This document shows positions 9,195 to 17,097 of a DNA stretch of 43,045 nt, piece after piece. Positions within the stretch are counted from its first letter, which is position 1. Each line of letters begins with the position of its first letter. This DNA is from Candidatus Roizmanbacteria bacterium RIFCSPHIGHO2_02_FULL_40_13b. GTDB lineage: Bacteria; Patescibacteriota; Microgenomatia; UBA1406; HO2-37-13b. Position numbers and translations under genes: made by a program. The notes under the pieces are model-generated. The model saw only the letters and a list, made by a program, of their open reading frames with translations, was not told where the DNA came from and did not search any database. The stretch is from positions 1 through 43,045 of the forward strand of contig MFZQ01000010.1 of assembly GCA_001789445.1 (NCBI GenBank), written 5' to 3'.

Positions 9195-10001
9195 TTATTT
9201 TTTTGGAATTTTTACAAGTAATGATTTAAGCGGATTGCCTTTGTATTGAATGATGCTAAATATTGAGAAAACGTTCCAATAAAGGGAGAGTCCAGCAGGG
9301 AGAACATAGGCAAAATATCCAATCATGAGTGGGAAAATATACAGCATTTGTCCAGACATCATCGACTGCATATCGGTTGATTTTTCACCTTCTTTTTTGG
9401 GTTTGGGAGGAGTTTGGGACATAGTCACCTTGACTTGATAATATTGTAAAATCGCAGTGATGACGGGAATAGCCAAGTAGTGCAATCCATACTTTGGAAA
9501 GTTAGATGGGGCAATACCAATATTGAATCCAAAAAACCACGGATCAATTGTTGCTATTTTCAAAAATGGAATATATACAATCTTATTGACTGCAACTGCT
9601 ACTTTCGTAATTGGTTCACCCGCCAAAAAAATGTTAAGTGCCTGATATAGACCAATAAATACCGGAATTTGGACGAGCGCATAGAGACAACCTGCCGCTG
9701 GATTTACCCCCATTTCTTTATACAATTTCATTTGTTCTTCTTGAAGTTTTTTCTTATCGTCCTTGTGTTTTTCACCCAATATATCTAAATGTGGTTTCAT
9801 TTCTTGCATTTTTTTTGCCATGTCAATTTGTTGACGTGAAGCAGGGTTGAGAAGAAGTCGAATTGCAACCGTGAGTGCAATTATCGAAAATCCAAATGAT
9901 CCAGGTAATCCAATCGCGCTGAAAATGAAGTTGAAAAATAAGAGAACATTAATTGTTGGGACAATTAGAATTGCATTAAATAGGCCTGATGTAAGATCCA
10001 T
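9195..10001 (-). CDS. yidC: YidC/Oxa1 membrane protein insertase
   Basis: NPASRQQIDMAKKMQEMKPHLDILGEKHKDDKKKLQEEQMKLYKEMGVNPAAGCLYALVQIPVFIGLYQAL. Confidence 0.95.
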   Translation of the reverse strand: MDLTSGLFNAILIVPTINVLLFFNFIFSAIGLPGSFGFSIIALTVAIRLLLNPASRQQIDMAKKMQEMKPHLDILGEKHKDDKKKLQEEQMKLYKEMGVNPAAGCLYALVQIPVFIGLYQALNIFLAGEPITKVAVAVNKIVYIPFLKIATIDPWFFGFNIGIAPSNFPKYGLHYLAIPVITAILQYYQVKVTMSQTPPKPKKEGEKSTDMQSMMSGQMLYIFPLMIGYFAYVLPAGLSLYWNVFSIFSIIQYKGNPLKSLLVKIPKK

Positions 10002-10007
10002 AATATT

Positions 10008-10157
10008 TTATAGTTTGGTAGCAACAGCTAAGCGTACTCGCCCTTTTAACCTTCGACGGGCCAGTACTTTTTGACCACCCTTGGTTTGCATTCGGCTCAA
10101 AAACCCATGCTTTCGCAATCTTTTTAATTTTTTTGGCTGGTATGTCCGTTTTGTCAT
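10008..10157 (-). CDS. rpmH: 50S ribosomal protein L34 (49 aa; not in supplied ORF track)
   Basis: Reverse complement translates to [49 protein letters not shown]. Confidence 0.97.
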   Translation of the reverse strand: MTKRTYQPKKLKRLRKHGFLSRMQTKGGQKVLARRRLKGRVRLAVATKL

Positions 10158-12268
10158 AATTGTTCCTCCAGTATACTACGTTCTTCACCATTAAAAACGT
10201 TCCACAACGCTTCTGTAACAAATGGCATGAATGGATGAAGAAGAACGAGAGAGTCCAAATATACTTCTTCAAGTTTTTTCGTAAGAGTAATATTACCAGA
10301 TTGAGCCTCAACTTTCAACTGTTCAATGTAAAAATCAGCATATCGGTGCCAAATAAATTCGTATAAACTATTGAGAGCGCTTGAAAATCTGTACGCCTCC
10401 ATATCCTTCATTACTTGTTTTTTGAGAGTTTGGAATTCTTTTTCAAGATCCTCAATTGTCATTCTGGAGGGAACGGAGTGACCGATAGGATCTACTTGAG
10501 ATTCTATCGCTTGCGCTCCAGAATGACGTGTCATCATTAAAAACCGTCCCATATTCCAAATTTTATTCGCAAAATTCCGCATTGAGCGAACTTTGTCTTC
10601 AGAAAAAGAGATGTCATTTCCCTCACCCGTCCCAAAAATAAGTGCTGCCCGAAGCGCATCTGCCCCATATTTTTCAATCATAATCATTGGATTAACCACA
10701 TTTCCTCGACTTTTACTCATTTTTGCACCTTTACTGTCTCGAATCAAGCCATGTAAGAAAATCGTGTTAAAAGGAGTTTCGCCTGTCATGTAAATCCCAA
10801 GCATCATCATTCTACACACCCACCAGGGCAAAATATCATACCCTGTTTCCATGACAGACGTTGGATAAAAGTAATTAAAATAGTCTTCTCCGAGCGCTTT
10901 GAGTGTGGCTACCGGCCATTGTCCCGATGAAAACCATGTATCAAATGTATCTTCATCTTGAACTAGATTTGATTTTTTGCAGTGTATGCAAGAACTTGGT
11001 GCTTGACCATCTGTCACCGTCCACTCACTACAATCTTCACACTTCCATGCCGGAATCCGAATTCCCCACACAATTTGACGGGAAATATTCCAGTCATGAA
11101 AATTGGTGAGCCAATTAAGCGCATGTTTTTCAAACTTCTTAGGAACGATTACCGTCTCTTTCTTTTTAAGTGCTTCGAGGGCATTGTCTGCGAGCGGTTT
11201 CACCTTCACATACCATTGAGCAAGAGGAAGTGGCTCAAGCGTTTTGCCACACTTATAACATGTCTTCAAAACGAGTGTATGTTTCTTTGCTTCAAGCTTG
11301 AGATCTTCCTCCAAAAGAGCTCTAGCTGGGGCGACACGCATTCCATCATATTTCGTTCCTGTTCCATAGAGTTTTCCATCAAAACCGATCACCTGAATGC
11401 TTGGAAGATTGTGTTTTTTTCCAATCTCAAAATCATTAAAATCATGCGCTGGAGTGACTTTTACGGCGCCCGTTCCAAAGTCCATATCAACATATTCATC
11501 TGTAATGATTGGGATTTCTTTATTAATAACAGGAATTAATGCAATCTTACCGATTAGTGAGCTATATCGTTTATCTTTCGGATGAACCATAAGTGCAACA
11601 TCTCCAAACATCGTTTCTGGACGAGTAGTGGCAACTGTAATACTTCCACCTCCTTTTATGGAGTATTCTAGATGAAATAAGCCTCTTTCGACTTCAACTT
11701 CTTTATCAAGTACTTCAAGGTCAGAAAAGGAGGTTCCATCAAATGTGCAATAATTTACGAGTCGTTTTGAACGATAGATAAGTCCATCGTCGTGTAACTT
11801 TTTGAAAGTTTTGTACACAGTTGAAACGATTTTTTCATCAAGGGTAAAGAGAGTTTTACTCCAATCAAGACTAAATCCAAGTGCGCGAAGTTGAGTTTCC
11901 ATCGTCCCTCGATTTTTAATAACAAAATCCCAAATCATTTTGTAGAGTGTCTCACGATCGTAATCAAACCGACTTTTATCTTGTTTTTTTAGGTGTTTTT
12001 CAAATACAAATTGTGTTTCAAATCCAGCATGATCTGCCCCAGAAAGCCAAAATGTGGAGTATCCCCTGAGTTTTTTGAATCTAATCATAATATCTTCATA
12101 CGTATACATGGCGTGTCCCAAGTGAAGATCAGCATTCGCGTTTGGAGGAGGGAGAATTATGGTAAAGGGCTTTTTTTTGGGATCTATTTTTGCTTCAAAA
12201 TAGCCTTTTTTTTCCCAAAAATCATAAATCTTTTTTTCGTGGTCACTAGGAATAAATTTCGAGTCCAT
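10154..12268 (-). CDS. valS: Valyl-tRNA synthetase, C-terminally short
   Basis: [55 protein letters not shown]; start chosen at [18 protein letters not shown]; stop overlaps the rpmH start (ATGA). Confidence 0.95.
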   Translation of the reverse strand: MDSKFIPSDHEKKIYDFWEKKGYFEAKIDPKKKPFTIILPPPNANADLHLGHAMYTYEDIMIRFKKLRGYSTFWLSGADHAGFETQFVFEKHLKKQDKSRFDYDRETLYKMIWDFVIKNRGTMETQLRALGFSLDWSKTLFTLDEKIVSTVYKTFKKLHDDGLIYRSKRLVNYCTFDGTSFSDLEVLDKEVEVERGLFHLEYSIKGGGSITVATTRPETMFGDVALMVHPKDKRYSSLIGKIALIPVINKEIPIITDEYVDMDFGTGAVKVTPAHDFNDFEIGKKHNLPSIQVIGFDGKLYGTGTKYDGMRVAPARALLEEDLKLEAKKHTLVLKTCYKCGKTLEPLPLAQWYVKVKPLADNALEALKKKETVIVPKKFEKHALNWLTNFHDWNISRQIVWGIRIPAWKCEDCSEWTVTDGQAPSSCIHCKKSNLVQDEDTFDTWFSSGQWPVATLKALGEDYFNYFYPTSVMETGYDILPWWVCRMMMLGIYMTGETPFNTIFLHGLIRDSKGAKMSKSRGNVVNPMIMIEKYGADALRAALIFGTGEGNDISFSEDKVRSMRNFANKIWNMGRFLMMTRHSGAQAIESQVDPIGHSVPSRMTIEDLEKEFQTLKKQVMKDMEAYRFSSALNSLYEFIWHRYADFYIEQLKVEAQSGNITLTKKLEEVYLDSLVLLHPFMPFVTEALWNVFNGEERSILEEQL
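10458..10527. repeat. REP-like inverted doublet inside valS CDS
   Basis: GTCATTCTGGAGGGAACGGAGTGACCGATAGGATC-TACTT-GAGATTCTATCGCTTGCGCTCCAGAATGAC; second unit nearly identical to the intergenic copy at 40581-40609. Confidence 0.88.
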
Positions 12269-12333
12269 ACTACGGGCAAATATATCAAAAAGTGGTTGAT
12301 ATTTCAATCTAAAAATACTAACCTGTTCATGGT

Positions 12334-14490
12334 ATGAATTGGATTACTCAAACATTGTGGTGGTATGTGTGCCTCTTGGGACTTGGACTCGTGTCCATAC
12401 CTTTTACAAAACGTGTTTTTGGAAAAAACTTTTTTGATTTTGGGTATTCATTTGCAAAAACGATCACGTTAATTTTTGTCACATACAGCGCCCTCACGCT
12501 GGGAGTCATGCGTATAGTTCCCTTCACACAAAGCGGTTTGCTTTTTATAGTTGGTGCCTTCGGGTTATTAAATATCTTGATTTTCCGACATAAAAAGAAG
12601 GAGAAAAAAAAAGGATCACCTCTAAATATGAACCAAATCGGTCTAATTGTGTTTGAAGAAGTCCTTTTTTTGGTTTGTTTATTTGTATGGGTTATCGTGC
12701 GGGGGCAGGAGCCATCTATTCATGGACTTGAAAAATTCATGGATTTTGGATTTATAAACTCAATCTTGCGAAGCACCTACTTCCCACCAAAAGATATGTG
12801 GCTTGCCGGGCACTCGATAAATTACTACTATTTTGGGCATTTAAGCGGGGCTGTACTTACTAAACTATCCAACATTCCTTCAAATTATACATACAACTTA
12901 ATTCTTGCCTCAATTTTTGCGCTCGGTGTAACACAAACATTTAGTCTCTGTTTCAATGTGATACACCAAATTCATAAAAAAATAAAAATATCATTTATTG
13001 CTGGTGTTATTGGAGCATTTTTACTCAATTTCGCCGGGAATTTACACACAATATATGCATTTACAGCTGGATATCAGGGAGATAAAGCTCCTGAATTTTG
13101 GAAAATACTCACTAAATTTACTCCACAATCGTATTGGTACCCAAATGCGACCCGTTTTATCCCCTTTACAATCCATGAATTTCCAATTTATTCATACGTA
13201 GTGGCCGATCTTCACGGTCATGTGTTTGATATTCCATTCGTACTATTGACACTTGCTGTGCTTTATATTCTTATAATAAACGGAATTCCCAAAAGACCCA
13301 TCTTCCACCATCCATTTTCTACCCTCTACCCTTACATCCCCACCCTCGCCCTCGCCTTTCTCTGCGCCGTTCATTACATGACAAATGCGTTTGACGGGCC
13401 TATATACATGCTCATTTCGATGGTTATTCTCTTATTCCTGTTAAAAGATCTTAAGAAGCTATTCGTGCATATTTTGGTCTTAGGAATTGGTTTTATTGCC
13501 TTCACTATTCCATTTGCAATAAATTTTGTGCCATTTGTATCTGGAATTGGCGTCAATTGTGCTCCAAAATTCCTTGTTCAATACGGAAAAATTGGTCCAT
13601 TTTTGTTTGAAAAAGGCAACTGTCAAACATCACAAGTATGGATGCTTGCTGTATTATGGGGATTTTTTATCTTTAATTTTGCGTTTTTTGTACTGAAACT
13701 TTTACATGAAAGAAAAAATGAGGGTTCAGCACAAACCAAAACTGATTACTTCATAATGATTCTTTTTATGGTGAGTACAATCCTGCTTATTGTTCCTGAA
13801 TTTTTCTATATAAAAGATATTTATCCTGCACACTTTAGAGCAAACACAATGTTCAAGCTTGGATATCAGGCATTCATGATGATGTCTGTAGCATCAACAT
13901 ACACATTTATTCGGTTAAAACAGGGAATACGAGTCAAAGATCCTATCTCAATAGTGTATCTTGTGCTATTTGCTCCTCTCTTTTTCCTAGTTGCAATTTA
14001 CCCAACATTTGCAATTGGTTCGTATTACGGCACTTTGAAAAAGACTCCCCAGCTCAACGGATCGCTGTGGGTGAACGATAGCTATCCCAACTACGTTCGC
14101 ATGATCGATTTCATGAACAAAAATGTTAGTGACCAGCCCACAATACTTGAGGCCCAAGGAGACTCGTATACCGACTTTAATGTAGTTTCAGCGTATACAG
14201 GGATACCTACTGTTGGAGGATGGTGGGTACATGAGTGGTTGTGGAGAGGAAGTGCGGAAGTGATTGGAAAACTTATCCCTGATATACAAAATATCTATGA
14301 AAGTGCCGACATGGACCTAACCAAGAACCTTATTAAGAAGTTCGATATCAAATACATTATCGTTGGACCAAATGAACACAAAAAATACACCAATTTAGAC
14401 GATAAAAAAATACGAAGTTTAGGTAAAGTTGTATTCGAAACAAAATCGGGAATAGATGTTCAAACTAGTTATATTGTAAAGATACTTTAA
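12334..14490 (+). CDS. DUF2298 (YYY-type) polytopic membrane protein
   Basis: INYYYFGHLSGAVLTKLSNIPSNYTYNL, HEFPIYSYVVADLHGHVFDIPFVLL, multiple TM segments. Confidence 0.88.
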   Translation: MNWITQTLWWYVCLLGLGLVSIPFTKRVFGKNFFDFGYSFAKTITLIFVTYSALTLGVMRIVPFTQSGLLFIVGAFGLLNILIFRHKKKEKKKGSPLNMNQIGLIVFEEVLFLVCLFVWVIVRGQEPSIHGLEKFMDFGFINSILRSTYFPPKDMWLAGHSINYYYFGHLSGAVLTKLSNIPSNYTYNLILASIFALGVTQTFSLCFNVIHQIHKKIKISFIAGVIGAFLLNFAGNLHTIYAFTAGYQGDKAPEFWKILTKFTPQSYWYPNATRFIPFTIHEFPIYSYVVADLHGHVFDIPFVLLTLAVLYILIINGIPKRPIFHHPFSTLYPYIPTLALAFLCAVHYMTNAFDGPIYMLISMVILLFLLKDLKKLFVHILVLGIGFIAFTIPFAINFVPFVSGIGVNCAPKFLVQYGKIGPFLFEKGNCQTSQVWMLAVLWGFFIFNFAFFVLKLLHERKNEGSAQTKTDYFIMILFMVSTILLIVPEFFYIKDIYPAHFRANTMFKLGYQAFMMMSVASTYTFIRLKQGIRVKDPISIVYLVLFAPLFFLVAIYPTFAIGSYYGTLKKTPQLNGSLWVNDSYPNYVRMIDFMNKNVSDQPTILEAQGDSYTDFNVVSAYTGIPTVGGWWVHEWLWRGSAEVIGKLIPDIQNIYESADMDLTKNLIKKFDIKYIIVGPNEHKKYTNLDDKKIRSLGKVVFETKSGIDVQTSYIVKIL

Positions 14491-14519
14491 GGCTCTGCTA
14501 GGCTCCATTTAAATGGTAC

Positions 14520-14548
14520 TTGACAATTAAAATAAAGTCTGCTATTGT
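14520..14548 (+). promoter_or_regulatory. Sigma70-like promoter of candidate sRNA
   Basis: TTGACA (14520-14525), 17-nt spacer, TATTGT (14543-14548). Confidence 0.6.
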
Positions 14549-14554
14549 TATCTA

Positions 14555-14638
14555 ATACTCCGAAGAAGCGGAGAGTTCCACGAAGAGCATTACTATACGT
14601 CGTGCCCCTTTTATACGAACGGTAGTGATGCTCTTTTT
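14555..14638 (+). ncRNA. Candidate stand-alone small RNA (about 80-85 nt)
   Basis: Promoter immediately upstream; hairpin CTCCGAAGAAGCGGAG (14558-14573); terminator-like hairpin ending in T6; no ORF. Confidence 0.5.
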
Positions 14639-14639
14639 T
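14583..14639 (+). terminator. Rho-independent terminator-like hairpin
   Basis: AAGAGCATTACTA ... TAGTGATGCTCTT followed by a T-run. Confidence 0.75.
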
Positions 14640-14650
14640 ATTTTCTGTAG

Positions 14651-14860
14651 TTATAGTCTAAATGAGATGACCGGTACATGAAGATTTCTCTTTTTTAAGC
14701 TTGCAAATTGGTCACGTGCAAATATTCCTGCTTCTTGAACACTGTATGCCTTCTTAAAAATACCTGCATCAAATTTAAACCGCACTTGTATTTTGCTTTT
14801 CACAATAGGTGCATTGTAAATCAACCTATATTCTTTGTCAAGTCCTATAGAAATTATCAT
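14651..14860 (-). CDS. Small hypothetical protein (69 aa)
   Basis: ORF only; no recognisable motif. Confidence 0.3.
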   Translation of the reverse strand: MIISIGLDKEYRLIYNAPIVKSKIQVRFKFDAGIFKKAYSVQEAGIFARDQFASLKKRNLHVPVISFRL

Positions 14861-14984
14861 TCATGCTATAAGGCATCCTGTAATATGAGAGGTTATGTAT
14901 AGAGCTATACGAAAGCCCCTTTAATTCATTAATACCTTTGTGGATACTATGTGGACTGCAAAATTGTGAAGAAATTCGGATGTA

Positions 14985-15731
14985 TTATGAGGTTTTCTGG
15001 AATAAATCTATGCGTTCTGTCTTTATCCCATCTACTTCCCAGGCAGTAAATTGGTCAATCTGGCTTTTTTTAGTCACACCGTATACAAATACTAGAAACC
15101 CGAATGTTTTGAGGTCTTTAACGAAATTTTTAGTGGCAAATCGTGAATAGATAGTAATGCCGTCTACTGCAACTTTTTGAAACTTCTTTCGTAGGATATA
15201 TACGATGGCTCTTGAAAAAAATATAGATGTCAAAAGAAGTAATATCTTAACTACAAATCTTCTTGTAAAATCATACGTGTCTTTTGGATTGTGCGTGAGA
15301 CTATATATTCCATTAGGATAGGCTTCTTCGATTAAAAATAGTGTTTCAAGACTAAAACAGTCAATATAGAGCTTATTCTGAAATTTATTTCGTTTTAAAA
15401 AATCAACAAGCGCAGTAGTGCAACTTTCATCCTTAATATCTATATTAATAATCTTTTGATACTTATTTGCCAGTTGCATTACTTCGTACAGAGTGGATAT
15501 TCCCAAATGTTTTATTTCTGAATAGAGTAAGCTATCAATCCAAACTCGTTTTCCATTGATATATACCCCCCGATCATGATGAATTGCGATGACACCGTCT
15601 TTTGTAAGCCTAATATCTACCTCAACACCGTCAATATAGTCTTTGGAAAGCGATTGTTTGATCGTTTCACGTTTATTTTCAAAGACACCCGCTCCTCCCC
15701 CTCTGTGGGCTATAAATAATGTTTTATTCAT
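14985..15731 (-). CDS. Glycerophosphodiester phosphodiesterase (GDPD) family protein
   Basis: FIAHRGGGAGVFENKRETIKQSL...VEVDIRLTKDGVIAIHHDRGV. Confidence 0.92.
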   Translation of the reverse strand: MNKTLFIAHRGGGAGVFENKRETIKQSLSKDYIDGVEVDIRLTKDGVIAIHHDRGVYINGKRVWIDSLLYSEIKHLGISTLYEVMQLANKYQKIINIDIKDESCTTALVDFLKRNKFQNKLYIDCFSLETLFLIEEAYPNGIYSLTHNPKDTYDFTRRFVVKILLLLTSIFFSRAIVYILRKKFQKVAVDGITIYSRFATKNFVKDLKTFGFLVFVYGVTKKSQIDQFTAWEVDGIKTERIDLFQKTS

Positions 15732-15740
15732 ACGATGATA

Positions 15741-15764
15741 TTGTTAAATTGTTAAATTGTTTAA
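15741..15764. repeat. Three tandem 8-bp units (TTGTTAAA TTGTTAAA TTGTTTAA)
   Basis: Direct reading; same unit on the opposite strand at 17683-17714. Confidence 0.85.
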
Positions 15765-15806
15765 GCGAGAATTCCTATTATACGAACTATTTGGATACCT
15801 TATTCT

Positions 15807-15833
15807 TGTCATTCCCGCGAAGGCGGGAATCTA
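15807..15833 (+). repeat. REP-like palindrome, left inverted terminus of GIY-YIG cassette
   Basis: TGTCATTCCCGCGAAGGCGGGAATCTA. Confidence 0.9.
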
Positions 15834-16121
15834 TTTAATTTTCTCACTAATATCATCCCAATCAGGATTTTTCTCCTCTATGAGCCTAATTTTCCAGGCT
15901 CGGTTCCATTTCTTAAGTCTCTTTTCTCTGTAAATTGCATCTTCTGGTTTATCAAATATTTCAAAATAAACAAGATAGTGTACTCCATATTTTTTAGTGA
16001 ATCCTTCGATCAAGCTTTGTTTATGTTGCCACGTTCTTTTTTGAATATTATCTGTCATTCCAATATACAAGATTCCATTCTTTTTACTTGCTAGGATATA
16101 AGTATAATAGTTTTTGCTCAT
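15831..16121 (-). CDS. GIY-YIG nuclease superfamily protein (YhbQ/UPF0213-like)
   Basis: MSKNYYTYILASKKNGILYIGMTDNIQKRTWQHKQSLIEGFTKKYGVHYLVYFE...AIYREKRLKKWNRAWKIRLIEEKNPDW. Confidence 0.93.
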   Translation of the reverse strand: MSKNYYTYILASKKNGILYIGMTDNIQKRTWQHKQSLIEGFTKKYGVHYLVYFEIFDKPEDAIYREKRLKKWNRAWKIRLIEEKNPDWDDISEKIK

Positions 16122-16122
16122 A

Positions 16123-16149
16123 TGGATTCCCGCCTTCGCGGGAATGACA
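16123..16149 (-). repeat. REP-like palindrome, right inverted terminus of GIY-YIG cassette
   Basis: + strand GGATTCCCGCCTTCGCGGGAATGACA. Confidence 0.9.
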
Positions 16150-16243
16150 AACATTATAGATCCCGTCTCTATTCGTGGACCTAAGGCCTCCGCGAACCGG
16201 CGGTTCCCCTTGGGCGCAAAATACGGTATCAAGCGAAAACATA

Positions 16244-17062
16244 CTATGTTAGTTTATTCAGCCTCTTTTTGATGTTTTGAAAATGGCCGATCATTTCGTC
16301 CTCAAAGCTTTTTGGCTTTGATTGATTGTAGTAATCTCCCCCCATTTTATAATCAAATATCTTTTTCTCCACTCCACCAGTTCGTAGTGATTGAACTGTT
16401 GCGAGGCTATATTTACGAAGCAACGTTAATCTGCCTTCCCGTTTAAATCGACGAATTGACACTCGCATTGAAACTTGCTTTACTATTTTAGTTTGGACAC
16501 CCATTTCTTTGGCTCTTCGTACAATCTCATGATCTTCAGCCATGAAAAGCTTCTCATTAAAACCTTCTAAATGATTGAAGAAGTTTCGTTCAAAAATCAT
16601 TCCGAATCCAAGTGATAGGGGGAGATTTGTAATTTGGGACGCATCAACAACCCAATTGAGCATATTAAAAAATGCTTTATCTTGGAAAAACCGTTCAATT
16701 GAAAAATATTGGGGTAAACACAATAAATATTTATATATAAGTAAGTTTTTTTTGAGACGAGTAAGAAAAGATGGCAATATACGTATATCTGCATCAAAGA
16801 AAACGAGATATTCTCCTGTAGCCTGTTGTGCTCCTATATTACGTTGGTATGAAACGCTTCGCTTTTTTACAGAAATAAGTTTGAGTGGAATTTTGTCCTC
16901 GAAACTTCTCACAATCTGGGGAGTTTTATCTTCTGAATTACCATCAACAACTATGAGTTCGAAATCGCGCTCTTCTTGTTTCTCAATATCGCCCAAAAGC
17001 TTGGGCAACATTTTCTCTTCATTGAGGGTTGGGATAATGATGGTAAAAAATGGCGGTTTCAT
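16244..17062 (-). CDS. Family 2 glycosyltransferase
   Basis: FTIIIPTLNEEKMLPKLLGDIEKQ...LIVVDGNSEDKTPQIV...YLVFFDADIRI. Confidence 0.93.
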   Translation of the reverse strand: MKPPFFTIIIPTLNEEKMLPKLLGDIEKQEERDFELIVVDGNSEDKTPQIVRSFEDKIPLKLISVKKRSVSYQRNIGAQQATGEYLVFFDADIRILPSFLTRLKKNLLIYKYLLCLPQYFSIERFFQDKAFFNMLNWVVDASQITNLPLSLGFGMIFERNFFNHLEGFNEKLFMAEDHEIVRRAKEMGVQTKIVKQVSMRVSIRRFKREGRLTLLRKYSLATVQSLRTGGVEKKIFDYKMGGDYYNQSKPKSFEDEMIGHFQNIKKRLNKLT

Positions 17063-17097
17063 AATACAATGTTCAATCTGCGTATATTATAATACTT

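Larger units (their letters stand above)
15807..16149. mobile_element. Putative GIY-YIG cassette bounded by 25-bp perfect inverted REP repeats
   Basis: TGTCATTCCCGCGAAGGCGGGAATC at the left end and its exact reverse complement at the right end enclose a single GIY-YIG gene. Confidence 0.5.

Noticed and set aside
10982-11539. 185-aa plus-strand ORF inside valS
   Set aside because: Antisense to valS; composition is shadow coding.
16122-16232. N-terminal extension MIPYFAPKGNRRFAEALGPRIETGSIMFVIPAKAGIH of the GIY-YIG ORF
   Set aside because: Extension is repeat-derived; conserved protein begins at MSKNYYTYILASKK (16121).
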